Origin: Hyalella azteca
Taxonomy: Eukaryota > Arthropoda > Malacostraca > Amphipoda > Hyalellidae
Reading direction: 5' to 3'
Assembly: GCF_000764305.2 (NCBI RefSeq)
Contig: NW_025931526.1
Span: 1 to 64,000 of the forward strand
Length of the DNA: 64,000 nt
The stretch's first letter is position 1, and each line of letters begins with the position of its first letter. Shown here piece by piece: positions 22,191 through 33,965 of the stretch. Under the pieces are notes generated by a model that ran no database searches, was not told where the DNA came from, and saw nothing but the letters and a program-made list of their open reading frames with translations. The translations under genes and the position numbers were made by a program.

Positions 22191-23002
22191 TCATTACACA
22201 ATTTAATATTTATATTGTTATTTTGCACGCAATAAAATATTCTTTTTTATTGTCCACGGACGGCATCTAGAGAACTTGTTAAATAAATTTGTTATAGTAT
22301 AACAAGCGTCACTATCCTATTTATAGTACAGTAACACTCGAAATCCCTACTAAAGTCAATAGCAGTCATGGATCAACAATCGAAAGCCATTTAAAATCTG
22401 TTGCTAATTTAATAACCACAGCTACACTAAAAATAGCTTATTATGCCCAACTGAACTCGAATTTTACTCAGCTATTTTGAGCTATTTTGTTCGTTGTATA
22501 TTACGGTATAGAATAGATTCGAGATGATGAGCTTATGCATTAGTGTCAATATTGAATATGACTAATAAATGATCTGCTGGAAATTGTCCGTTAAAGTGCG
22601 GAGCGAAAAATACTGAACGTGTAGAAGGATAAATTTTATGCTTGGAAGTGTTAATTAAATATAAGATTGGAAAGCACTCAGCCGGCACATTTCCATTAAG
22701 TTGAGAAGGCAAAATATATCTTCATACAGGAATTATCTATCACATTCAATGGCGAAAAACATTGAACTCTCACATGCCCATTAAAAGAGAAGAAGAAACA
22801 ACGAAATTTACTGAGCCCTGCAGACCAACGCCTCTATTTCTTTACTGCCTTGTAAACTCAAAATTGTTCCTACTCTCATAAGAATTATAGGCGTGTTACA
22901 GGCGGCCGAGGAATGACCCGTGTAAATGCAGCTAAAATTATACAATGAGCTTGCGCATGATTAAACCGAGCGCTGTTTGCGGCCACATCTTTTCCATGCG
23001 AC
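22191..23002. other. Spacer without recognised gene
   Basis: AT-rich, nothing supported. Confidence 0.5.
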
Positions 23003-23153
23003 TGTTAACATAAGAGTCTCTTAACAGCACGCTTCTGTTAACAGCAGCGTCTCTGTTAGAAGCAGCGCCTCTGTTAACAGCAGTGCCTCTGTTAACAGCA
23101 TCGCCTCTGTTAACAGCAGCGCCTCTGTTAACAGCAGCGCCTCTGTTAACAGC
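23003..23153. repeat. 18-bp minisatellite, about 8 copies
   Basis: Unit GTTAACAGCAGCGCCTCT; each unit carries a HpaI-type palindrome GTTAAC. Confidence 0.95.
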
Positions 23154-24218
23154 TATTATTGTATTTCTGAACCTCGACAACGCAAAACTTTTATTCAAAA
23201 TTAAACATTTTTAATGGCTTATGCAGCATCAAACATGCAAAGCCGAAGAAAATAGGGAAATAAAAACTGAATTTCGCATTTTGCGTTACGAATAACCTGG
23301 AAAAGGTTGTATTTTCATAGAGTTTAGTCCTGCCCCGGATCAACGAGTAATTTTTAACAATTACCCTAAAGGACAAACAAATTTCCTTTGAACTGCTATA
23401 GTCTGTTCATAAATAGAATATATATATATTCAAAGGGGTCATATAGTCAGAGATAATTAAATTTGAAGCACTGCCTTCGACTGTACCTTACGTCAAAGCA
23501 ACCGTGCGCCAACCCATCTACTAATAATGATCAACATATTTTAGAAAAAATATACGAGAACATTAATAGTGTGGTTTCACTTCATTTAACACAAATTTGA
23601 AATAAAATCTTGAAGACGAATTACTTCAAGCCTTTACTTCAATACACCCGAGTCTCTTTACTCTATATTCTTATTCCAGAGCCTTTATACACGCACAAAA
23701 ATGAACACAAATTTAGAGCTATGACATAAGTAATGAAACTGAGCGAAATATGATACGGAAGGCTTTAAATAAGCAAATAGGTGATAAAACATTCACAATC
23801 ACCAAAAACACCACTGAATTAGCACGCGTTTTACTATACAAAATATCATAATAAATTATATTATTATTAAATATTTCATCACAAATTCGTGGTGAAATCG
23901 CATATAATTAATAGGTTGAAAAATGTAAAGCACTATTGATGATAAATTTTAAAGTTATATTGTTTAAAATTTGTATTGCATCATTTAATTTTTTTAGTGA
24001 TCTACGAGTAGTCTTGAATTCTTCAAGTACCGCTTAGATGCATTTTGATATTTGAACGGCTTTTTCGAAATATTTTTGATAAATCTCACACATTCGATGG
24101 GATTTTGGGTACAAATAAATCCAGGATTTTATTAACAGGACAGAAAAGCGCTCGGATTTTTTCCAATGAAGAGACAAGGCAATAAAAAGCAGTGGCGCGT
24201 GCGCAGCGTATTGAGAAG
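23154..24218. other. AT-rich spacer without recognised gene
   Basis: A short TATATATA run at 23420; nothing else supported. Confidence 0.5.
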
Positions 24219-24730
24219 GCAATAACACGGGGAGCAATAACACGGGGAACAATAACACGGGGAGCAATAACACGGGGAGCAATAACACGGGGAGCAATAA
24301 CACGGGGAGCAATAACACGAAGAGCAATAACACGGGAGCAATAACACGGGGAGCAATACCACGGGGAGCAATAACACGGGGAGCAATAACACGGGGAGCA
24401 ATACCACGGGGAGCAATAACACGGGGAGCAGTAACACGGGGAGCAATAACACGGGAGCAATAACACGGATAGCAATAACACGGGGAGCAATAACACGGAT
24501 AGCAATAACACGGGGAGCAATAACACTGGGAGCAATAACACGGGGAGCAATAACACTGGGAGCAATAACACGGGGAGCAATAACACGGGGAGTAATAACA
24601 TGGGGAGCAAAAACACGGAGTGCAACAACAGAGCAATAACACAGCAATAACACAGCAATAAGAGAGCAATAACAAAGCAATAGAAAAGCAATAACGGAGC
24701 AATAACAGAGCAATAACAGAGCAATAACAA
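24219..24730. repeat. 15-bp minisatellite, about 34 copies
   Basis: Unit GCAATAACACGGGGA, degrading at the right end into GCAATAACAGA. Three minus frames stay open. Confidence 0.96.
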
Positions 24731-24918
24731 CAAATTTGACCCCTACTGCTGACTGCGGCGATGACAAGAAGTGATGAAAGTCGTTGAAATCAACGAAAAT
24801 TTTTGAGTGAGAATTATGCTGATTGAAAAAAAAATTAAGAGGGAAGGGGAATGTAATTAATGTGAGGTGGGGAAAAAGGAAAGATTGAAAAAAGTTAACT
24901 AAAAAATAAGCTGGTTAA

Positions 24919-25240
24919 AAATAGTATAGTATAGTATAGTATAGTATAGTATAGTATAGTATAGTATAGTATAGTATAGTATAGTATAGTATAGTATAGT
25001 ATAGTATAGTATAGTATAGTACAGTACAGTACAGTATAGTATAGTATAGTATAGTATAGTATAGTATAGAATAGTATAGTATAGTATAGTACAGTACAGT
25101 ACAGTATAGTATAGTATAGTATAGTATAGTATAGTATAGAATAGTATGGTATAGTATAGTATAGTATAGTATAGTATAGTATAGTATAGTATAGTATAGT
25201 ATAGTATAGTATAGTATAGTATAGTATGGTATAGTATAGA
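24919..25240. repeat. ATAGT pentanucleotide microsatellite, about 64 copies
   Basis: Uninterrupted except for three-unit ACAGT clusters at about 25021 and 25090 and a few single changes. The two ACAGT clusters with the AGAAT that follows each show an internal duplication of about 70 bases. Confidence 0.97.
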
Positions 25241-26847
25241 AAAGTACAAGAATCGTCGACCGGCCTGGATAGGCCTGTCGCCGATTCTTGCACTATCCTT
25301 GACTAGACTGGCCTTTTGATCAGATCTTTTTCAACGGACGGTAGATTAAAGGTAAAGTCAAAGCCTGTCAATAATTGAATGAGCGTAAAGACTAAATAAT
25401 GAAGTAGTGAAGTATTTAATCAATATAATTGCTAATTTTAAACAAAAAAGCACTCAATGCAAGTGGAAAAATGGCAAGTTCTATGAATATTGTGAGCTTT
25501 TCAACTGCGTGAAGTATCCTATAATTAAATTTGTAACCGTTTACAGTTTGCTAGTGTTACATTTTTAAACGTGGTCAGTTTTATATAATTACATTTTTAA
25601 TTATTAAACGTTCGCTTCATAGTACCTAGATACGATGTTAGCATTGATGGTAGACCTATTAATTGACAATTTAAACAATCTTCTCAAAAAATTATCTCTT
25701 AAAATCTGTAACATAAACTTAAACTGATACCAAGTGATTTCAATTTTTGGGTTATTTCTAAATCATGAACCCGGAGTCTTAAAAGCAAGTAACAAACGTA
25801 AAAGCTTACTAGGATTGAGCATTACAGGTAAACACTTTTGGATCCCGTTATTCCTAATCGTGGATACATTTAAGGAAGAAACTTTTACGCCAAAATTTCC
25901 AATTTTTATTTATTTTAAAATTTTTCATTTATTTAAATTTATTTATTTAAGCAATGGCTGTAAGCTGCTTGAATAATGTAGGCCGTGAACTAATCAAACA
26001 AGCGTGACAAGCGGGGCCTAACATAGTCTGAAGACTTCACTGGAATAATATATTTTGTCTGATACTTACAAATGACACGGAATTAATGACACTGAGTTAG
26101 TGAACCTGAATTGATTGTACAATTCAGGTGAATTTGTGTATTAATTTGTATTATTACACATTTGTATTAATACACATATACATTAATAATTAAAACACAT
26201 TTGTATTAATACGCAAATTAAAAATTTGTGTATTAATGGAATAGAATCATATAAATCGAAGTAATGAGTTTCCAATGATGTCTGTTAATTTGACGGATTC
26301 TCGCCAATTATTCACAGGAGGAAGATGAATGTACAATATCTATATAAATGTTATCATGCGACATTATTCTGTATATAATGTTTGTTAGTTATTTTACCAT
26401 TAAATGCACGGGCATGAAAAAAGCTTCAAACTCCATTACAAATTAAGCGGTACTACGAAATACAACTTACGATAAGAATTACATTAATGAGATTTTTGTT
26501 CAGTGACAGTTTGATAACAGACGGTTAAAACTCACACAGATAATAATATGTTTTTATTTCAAATATTCAAAGGAAAGCAAGTGACTATATAAAAAAATCC
26601 CTCAATAATGAATTAAAAGGATTGATCTGTTGCAACATTCCTGCGGAACATCAACATATGAGAAACTTAAGTAAAAATCCAAAATTTAGAAAGGTGAAGT
26701 CTATAAAGCGATTGCAGAGGCGAAGCGGACCTCAATCTGATAATCGATGTTTTTAATCTCGGCGCAAATCCGAGGGCTTGTGGCTACAATGTAGATTTTT
26801 GGACACATTCAAGTTTGTGTTACAACGGATAAATCTACTGACGTTTT
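25241..26847. other. AT-rich spacer without recognised gene
   Basis: Includes a hairpin at 26205-26237 (listed). Open frame 25734-25976 has no domain. Confidence 0.5.
26205..26237. repeat. 15-bp hairpin in an ATTAATAC-rich stretch
   Basis: ATTAATACGCAAATT, loop AAA, AATTTGTGTATTAAT with a single G/T mismatch. Further copies of TGTATTAATAC precede it. Confidence 0.75.
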
Positions 26848-27015
26848 GCTGACGCTGTGTGAGGTGTTAACTGCTGACGCTGTGTGAAGTGTTAACTGCT
26901 GACGCTGTGTGAAGTGTTAACTGCTGACGCTGTGTGAGGTGTTAACTGCTGACGCTGTGTGAGGTGTTAACTGCTGACGCTGTGTGAGGTGTTAACTGCT
27001 GACGCTGTGTGGACG
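26848..27015. repeat. 25-bp minisatellite, 6-7 copies
   Basis: Unit GCTGACGCTGTGTGAGGTGT plus TAACT. Confidence 0.95.
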
Positions 27016-27353
27016 TCAACTGGACTGTAAATTTCGATCGTCGAATTCACTTTCAAATTTCAACAGTAAATTCATCCTTAAAATTCGACCTATAAAGCCC
27101 AAAAATGCCCAGTGCCCCAGTCACGCCACACCTTAAAGCAGCAAACATGCCCAGTCATGTTGCCGTGCAACAATGGTCCTGTTTTGTTGCGCAACTCGCG
27201 TATATCTTCCTTTAAGTTCATCTCACATCAAATGAAATCATAAGGTGAAAGATTTAAAAAAATAACTTTTTCAGAGACTTTGCCTATTGTAAATAGGATG
27301 GGCTTAGAAAAAATTTGTGAGATTTTATTAAAATAGTTGAGCATTTTTTGTTC
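27016..27353. other. Spacer without recognised gene
   Basis: Nothing supported. Confidence 0.5.
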
Positions 27354-27515
27354 ATGAGCGAGTCGTCCTGACCAATGACCAGGCTTGAGCGAGTCGTCCT
27401 GACCAATGATCGACCAGGCTTGAGCGAGTCGTCCTGACCAATGACCAGGCTTGAGCGAGTCGTCCTGACCAATGACCAGGCTTGAGCGAGTCGCCCTGAC
27501 CACTGGTCAGGCTTG
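27354..27515. repeat. 31-bp minisatellite, 5 copies
   Basis: Unit TTGAGCGAGTCGTCCTGACC plus AATGACCAGGC; one copy has a 4-base insertion. Confidence 0.95.
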
Positions 27516-27519
27516 GCTG

Positions 27520-27600
27520 AGTAAAGGAGCATATCAGTGCCACGTTAAGAAAGTGTGTCACTATTTTTAAATTATGACTCGTGCATTTATTTGAGTATGG
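27520..27600 (+). repeat. Dispersed repeat family A, copy 4
   Basis: CATATCAGTGCCACGTTAAG, GAAAGTGTGTCAC and GCATTTATTTGAGT. It directly follows the 31-bp array. Confidence 0.5.
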
Positions 27601-28209
27601 GATAAAATTGAAGATTTGGGAACGCCTGTACGTTCTTTTCATACTAAATTAAATAAAATGGGGAAAATGTTACTAAATAACTTTTTTAGAGGAATAACCT
27701 CGCTTAAACATGTAATGAAATATTAAATATGGACCCAATTATCCAGATTGAGCATAAGAATTTCGGAAATTTAAGTCAAACTGAGAGCATAATAAATGTC
27801 ATGGAAAGAATTTTTCGAACACCTAAGAAACGTTCAAATGAACTTGTTAGGAATTCAACCTGTAATGATTGCTTCTTATTGATCTCGGAGGAAATTATCT
27901 TCATGAAACTTTAATGAGTTTTTTTGCATTGAAAATCAAATGAAGAACATCCAACTGACGTTAATTTTTCGATCAGATGAAAAAAGTTCGAGATATGCAT
28001 TCCAGTTATATATCAGTTGCTGATACACAAAAAGTTAATTAAAATTTGACTTGGAAATCGATCGCCGCTACACGATCGGGTGAGCTTCCATCCAGCAAAA
28101 CATGTGTCTGATAAATAAGTAAATCTTTACTGCCGTTATACATAATTGGCTAATACACGATAAAATAATCACCTTTCCAGATGGTTATCCGTCACAGACA
28201 CAATCTAGT
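27601..28209. other. Spacer without recognised gene
   Basis: Open frame 27729-27914 (plus) has no domain. Confidence 0.5.
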
Positions 28210-28516
28210 CGTACACGACCAGATAATCTCCATTCCAATTGGAGATAAGTCGCTGATACCCGTACAAATAATCTCCATTACAGTAGGAGATAAGTCGCTG
28301 ATATCTGTACAAATAATCTCCATTACAGTTGGAGATAAGTCGCTGATACCCGCACAAATAATCTCCATTACAGTAGGAGATAAGTCGCTGATACCCGTAC
28401 AAATAATCTCCATCAGAGTAGGAGATAAGTCGCTGATACCCGACCAAATAATCTCCATTAGAGTAGGAGATAAGTCGCTGATACCCGTACAAATAATCTC
28501 CATTAGAGTAGGAGAT
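28210..28516. repeat. 45-bp minisatellite, 7 copies
   Basis: Unit holds AAATAATCTCCATTACAG and GGAGATAAGTCGCTGATACC. A period divisible by three opens frames on both strands (DKSLIPVQIISITVG). CTCC...GGAG within each unit forms a small stem. Confidence 0.95.
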
Positions 28517-29089
28517 GGGCACCAAAACCCTGATCATAACTCAGACGCAGACTTCCTCCCGCAGACTGAGCAAGTTCCGCAGATTTTTTTGCGTTCAGGC
28601 GTCAGTATTAAACCCAGCGGTTCAGTGAATGCCCAGCAGCGATGTCCAAGTTTCGCTATTAAGCCTCCAACTTACCTTCCATTGACTGTTATTTATGACC
28701 AGTCGTGCATCCTGAATACGACATATCATGCATAAATTACTGCCTTTAACTTACATTAATTAGAATAGATTTAAATTGTTTTGTCAGTTATTAAATAAAA
28801 CTTGTCAAGGCTTAGTCGCTGTTATGAAATTATTTTGCATCGTTTACACTGTAAATATATCGCACACCACTCTCGTTGTCTGATTCCTAATTAGCATTAA
28901 ATCAAGGCAGCAAAAGTTCGTGTTCTATAAAATATCAATGGATCTATATCTATAAAATATATATATATGGATCTCTATCCGTTCTCTTCTCTAGCAAGGA
29001 TTCATATATAATTGAGTAAAGCGATCCTTCATCGGCTACGCATATTACTTGACCTCAACCTCGTCGAAGGAAAAAAGCCAAAAATATAA
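28517..29089. other. Spacer without recognised gene
   Basis: TATATATA run near 28955; nothing else supported. Confidence 0.5.
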
Positions 29090-29158
29090 CTCAGTACTCT
29101 CTGCAGTGAGTGACAGAGAGCGCATTTTCTCGTCGACGAAAACGTGAAGTTACGGACA

Positions 29159-29231
<73 letters not shown>

Positions 29232-29377
29232 GACAAACAGACAGACGGACAGACAGACAGACAGACAGACGGACAGACGGACGGACAGACAGACGGACAA
29301 ACAGACGGACGGACAGACGGACGGACATGGCGAGCACATTAGTGCATTTTTTCCATAAATGAGAAAATGCGCTAAAA
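29090..29377. mobile_element. Small inverted-repeat (MITE-like) element, copy 1, with GACA expansion
   Basis: Inverted arms AGCGCATTTTCTC (29119-29131) and GAGAAAATGCGCT (29361-29373) are perfect complements. The interior is a long GACA/GACG array (about 29158-29329). A leader of about 29 bases before the left arm is shared with copy 2 and contains the palindrome-like CTCTGCAGTGAG. No clear target duplication is visible. No coding capacity. Confidence 0.7.
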
Positions 29378-29508
29378 AGCGCCAATCTTATTAGCCGGAA
29401 TTTAATATCTTATTGTGGTGGTCAATCGTATTTATTCGATTATATCATTCGGTACCAAAGATTAAATAAATAAATGAAGATTGGGCATCATTCAAAATGA
29501 AATTAATT

Positions 29509-29850
29509 AATGTCTTATACGTTTTCTAAAATTTTTATTATGTTAAATTCACGTAACGTTTATCTTCGACCGCCGATAATGGAAGAAGTGAATAGAAAAT
29601 TTTATCCTGAGACTCCTATTGAATATATTCAAATCAATATAATTATTCATTGTCACTAAACATCCACTAGTTAACATATTACAATTGTATTCAAAATGTC
29701 TTGTAAGTTTTTAAAATTTTTATTACGTTAAATTCACGTAACGTTTTGCTTTGATCAACAATAATGGAAGAAGTGAACGCCTGTTAAATATCGCCAAAGC
29801 AATATAATTATTCATTGTTACTAAACATATAGTTAATTATTTAAATGTAT
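29509..29850. repeat. Two tandem copies of a ~186-bp unit
   Basis: Both carry AAATTCACGTAACGTTT, ATAATGGAAGAAGTGAA and AATATAATTATTCATTGT. Confidence 0.85.
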
Positions 29851-30075
29851 TCAAGTCATCTTCATTTACAATGTCTAGCGCAGTTCGGGAGCTCGGTACC
29901 TGCATGATCCTGACGCATTATTTTCCATGGCCCGCATGGTATTTTTTACGATGGATCGCTTACGATGATGGATATGCAGGCAGTGCGCAGGAAATTCCTA
30001 TTGAGGATAAAGCCGAAAAAATGCCCAGCCACTTTACTGAATTTTCCTGGGCTGTGAACTGAATGCATAATGCAC

Positions 30076-30222
30076 TTTGCGATGAAGGCATTTTATCCCT
30101 GAATAAATTATTATTATTAATTATTATGCAACGTGCTTGTTACATTTGATTTGCGATGCAGGCATTTTATCCCTGAATAAATTATGATTATTGGTTATTA
30201 TGTAGCGTGTTTGTTACATTTG
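30076..30222. repeat. Two tandem copies of a ~73-bp unit
   Basis: GGCATTTTATCCCTGAATAA and GTTACATTTGA in both. Confidence 0.85.
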
Positions 30223-30449
30223 AATTAATGAGTGCCGAAGCCAAAAATCATTTTTAAAATTTTTGATTTGAATGAGTAAACTTGAACTTCAAGTGGTAAA
30301 TACTGATTTAAATTTAATCAAAAATGAATATTTCAAGTATGAGTTATGAGACTTCCAAACAATTTGGTGTCGTAAATTAATTCGTCAATTTTCGAAAAGT
30401 AGCAAGAATGTTTACAATATTTATCTTAATATTTAAAATTGATACAAAA

Positions 30450-30626
30450 TGGCCAGGTATGAAGGAGGCCAGGTATAAAGGAGGCCAGGTATGAAGGAGG
30501 CCAGGTATGAAGGAGGCCAGGTATGAAGGAGGCCAGGTATGAAGGAGGCCAGGTATGAAGGAGGCCAGGTATGGAGGAGGCCAGGGATGAAGGAGGCCAG
30601 GTATGAAGGAGGCCAGGCATAGGCCA
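30450..30626. repeat. 16-bp minisatellite, 11 copies
   Basis: Unit ATGAAGGAGGCCAGGT. Confidence 0.96.
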
Positions 30627-32912
30627 GGTTGAACAAGATTTCTTGTGTTTTGACGAAGCGCAAAACTGTGTTTTTTAGAGGAATTTTTAGTGGTAGTTTG
30701 TATCCTCAGACGCTCGAGAAGAATGGCCCGTCTTTTTCTGAAGCAACTTTCGAGTCAGGGAAAATTTCTGCCTCGCACGTCGCGGTATTTCAGTCGAAGT
30801 GAAACTCGTTCTTTCGAAACTGTTTTTTTAACCATAAAAAATATAAATAGTTAGACCAATTTATTAAGCCACTATACAACATTGATTACAACTGAATGAA
30901 CGTAAAATAATTAAATGAATGAACTGATTTAGAAAATTTAAGAATAAGGTTGAAAATAAAATAAAAATACAGAACTCTTGAGCATTTAGACTGACTGCAA
31001 ATTTAATAAGACTTAATTAATACATGATTCAATTTATTGAACAATGCAATAAATTATTGAAAATCTGCTTCTGTAAACGCCAGCCCGAATAAATTAATTA
31101 TCTGTGTTCTTGAATTATTTCAAATAAAATAGTTGCTTCTCGAATAAGAGTCTCGGGATGGTAAAAGATAGAAAATATTCGAGTGGAATAAACATGCATG
31201 AATGTATCTGTCTATCCGTGACATGCAAGAAAATATTCATAGGGAAAAACCGGATAGAAACTGTGAACGCTGGGAATTTGGAATGATGTAAATAAATCAG
31301 GAACGGTGGGAGTCCCAGGGAACGGGGGGAGTCTGGAATGGAGGGGAAACTGTACAGAGTAAAGCCAGGAGCGATGGAATCTGGGAATGGTTGGAGTAAA
31401 AAATGCTGGGAATCAGGAATGGCTCAGCTGGGCTGTCATAATCGTTCGTTCTGGCGGGAGATTTGCGAGCCAACCTCGACGCTGGCAATGGGAATGGCTG
31501 CTAGGATACGAACTTCAATCTTACCTCCACTCCCATATCCTGAGATCGTGAAACGCATTTACAGTGGTTGATTTTGACCTGAAATGAGCAGACTTAATCG
31601 TAATCCGCGAACAACTAGAATCTTACATTCCCTTCCTCATTCCTTACTCACGTGGAGGACTTATCACCCACGTGGTGATAAGTTCACCTTTTGACAGGAC
31701 TTTAGGTCACTGAGGTCCTTTTTGACAGGACTTGTGGTCATTGCAGAACCTACACGAATTGAGCTCTAGGACCATTTAAGAAGTCCTGAAAAATAACAAA
31801 TTGTTATCCAAGAAGTCTTTAAAACATGTCTAACTCATCCTCAAGAGTTAATCCATGTGAGCTCTTTCACGTGTTGAATTCATCCATCCATCCATCATTC
31901 ATCTGAGTCAAGCCTCATTCCTGCGAGTGGTGCTTCATTCCTGTTGCTGGGATTTATTTACGTGTAATTCCTCTCGCCGCCCGCCGCCTAATTTATAAGG
32001 AAGCTGCGCCGGGAATGCAGCGGCTCATGGCGTCGAATTTACCCCGCAAACTCCAGCGCTGGGACAAAAAAAAATATCCACAAATTGTGAAACTAAGCAA
32101 GAAACTGTAATAATAAGAAGATAAATTTTCAATTTACGAGGAAAGAAGCAAACATCAGACACAAAACAATTAAAAAGTAACTGGAAAATAGTACATTAAA
32201 AGACATTAGAGGTGACGCAAAATTGAAAATAAATTTGATCTTTTCTATTTTACTTGTGAATTCATCTTTTCTTACTTGATGTCCGCTCTTCGTCGAAATT
32301 TATAAGGTTTTTGCCACGCCTTGTTGAAGTCGTGCTTATGTGCAATGATCTTAAATTTGTGAACGTTGCTGCCAAAATAAATTTTCATTTAAAAATCTCG
32401 TTTTTAGCTACCATTATTGAATGATGATCCTTCTCTTCACAAATGATGAAAAAACACATTACATTCCACTGTAGGATTTTGCTTCTGAAAATCCGTTGAA
32501 TAATCGTAAAAAAACTGTAACTAATTCAATGCATATTATATATTTAATTTAATTTATATATAAGCGAAATTTTTAATCTGCCCTCGAAAATGCAATTTAC
32601 TTCTTACAATATTTCAGTCAGTTAAATTGCACAAAAAAAAACAGCTTCTCAGCCCCAGTCTAAGTAGACAATAATTTATTTCTTATGAATTTTTCCATGA
32701 CATGAACGCACGCTCGACGTGAACGCGGCTTCATTTAACATAGGCCATGAAAAATAGGCCTGTTTTGCACTGTCGCCCTGGCCTGTTTGAGCAATAAAAT
32801 CACGCACCGCATTGCCTTATTGTCTAGGGATGCGTTCTTGTGTTCCTTCGTAATCCCTAATATAAATTTGGGGATTGCCTCCTTCATAGCGCGCCACAGA
32901 TTCTTTGTATTG
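30627..32912. other. Long spacer without recognised gene
   Basis: Degenerate GGGAATGG-type repetition at about 31265-31440, the hairpin at 31659-31683 and an internal repeat of TTTTGACAGGACTT at about 31688-31735. Open frames at 31338-31571 and 32735-32932 have no domain. Confidence 0.5.
31659..31683. repeat. Perfect 10-bp hairpin
   Basis: ACTTATCACC, loop CACGT, GGTGATAAGT. CACGTGG occurs twice around it. Confidence 0.75.
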
Positions 32913-33165
32913 CACTGCAGGTGCGTATACATATATGCTTATATATGGGCATTAATATTAAACTGAAGACGCGTTTATATATCAGGGTAGGAACATTAAT
33001 ATTACATTGCAGGTGCGTATATATGCTTATATATGGACATTAATATTAAACTGAAGACGCGTTTATATATCAGTATAGGAGCAATAATATTACACTGCAG
33101 GTGCGTATATGTTCTTATATATGGGCATTATTATTAAACTGAAGGCACGTTTATATATATTAGTG
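32913..33165. repeat. Three tandem copies of a ~90-bp unit
   Basis: Copies start at 32913, 33005 and 33093 with CANTGCAGGTGCGTATA and share TTAAACTGAAG and CGTTTATATAT. Confidence 0.92.
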
Positions 33166-33653
33166 CTGCTGGTGCTGTCGTATATCGGTCTAGACTGAGG
33201 AGTTAATATATTGTACATTAAATGTAAGAGCATTCCACGCAGGATTATTAATATTGTTTATTATTATTATTATTTTTGTTGGTGTCCTAATATTTCTGCT
33301 TAAGTGAATAGTTTGAGCCAGAATAAGCGTTGATGCAATGCACATATCGCGATATTTGACACTAGCATTTTCTTAAGATTGCTAACTCGTTAACTACGTC
33401 TAATTGAAAGAAATCATTCAAATCTCCCAAGCGCACACATGAATATCTTACGAGTTACGTAGATATTTTTGATCATTTTATCAGATATAAAATTTTTGAT
33501 GATACATTAGAACCACTTAAATACGTACAGTTATTCGAAGTTATGAACTCAATTTAATAAATTTGTATTTTGCTGTCCCGTGTTCTGTCCCAGATGTCAC
33601 CGAGATCACCCGATCTCACGTGACTATTTATTATGGGGTTACGTCAAGGAAGC
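33166..33653. other. Spacer without recognised gene
   Basis: AT-rich, nothing supported. Confidence 0.5.
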
Positions 33654-33965
33654 ATGCAACATACTATGTCAGGTCCCGACAACATACTATGTTAGGACCC
33701 GACAACATACTATGTTAGGACCCGACAACATACTATGTTAGGTCCCGACAACATACTATGTTAGGTCCCGACAACATACTATGTTAGGTCCCGACAACAC
33801 AATATGTTAGGTCCCACCGACAACATACTATGCTAGGTCCCGACAACATACTATGTTAGGTCCCGACAACATACTATGTTAGGTCCCGACAACATACTAT
33901 GTTAGGTCCCGATAACATACTATGCTAGGTCCCGACAACATGCTATGTAAAGTCCCCTCAACATA
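33654..33965. repeat. 23-bp minisatellite, 13-14 copies
   Basis: Unit ACAACATACTATGTTAGGTC plus CCG. Confidence 0.96.

Noticed and set aside
24034..24767. Three overlapping 210-220 codon minus-strand frames
   Set aside because: All are readings of the 15-bp array; hydrophobic repeats such as PVLLL are not a membrane protein.
28210..28516. Repeat-spacer array
   Set aside because: The 45-bp units vary by substitution along their length rather than alternating fixed repeat and unique spacer.
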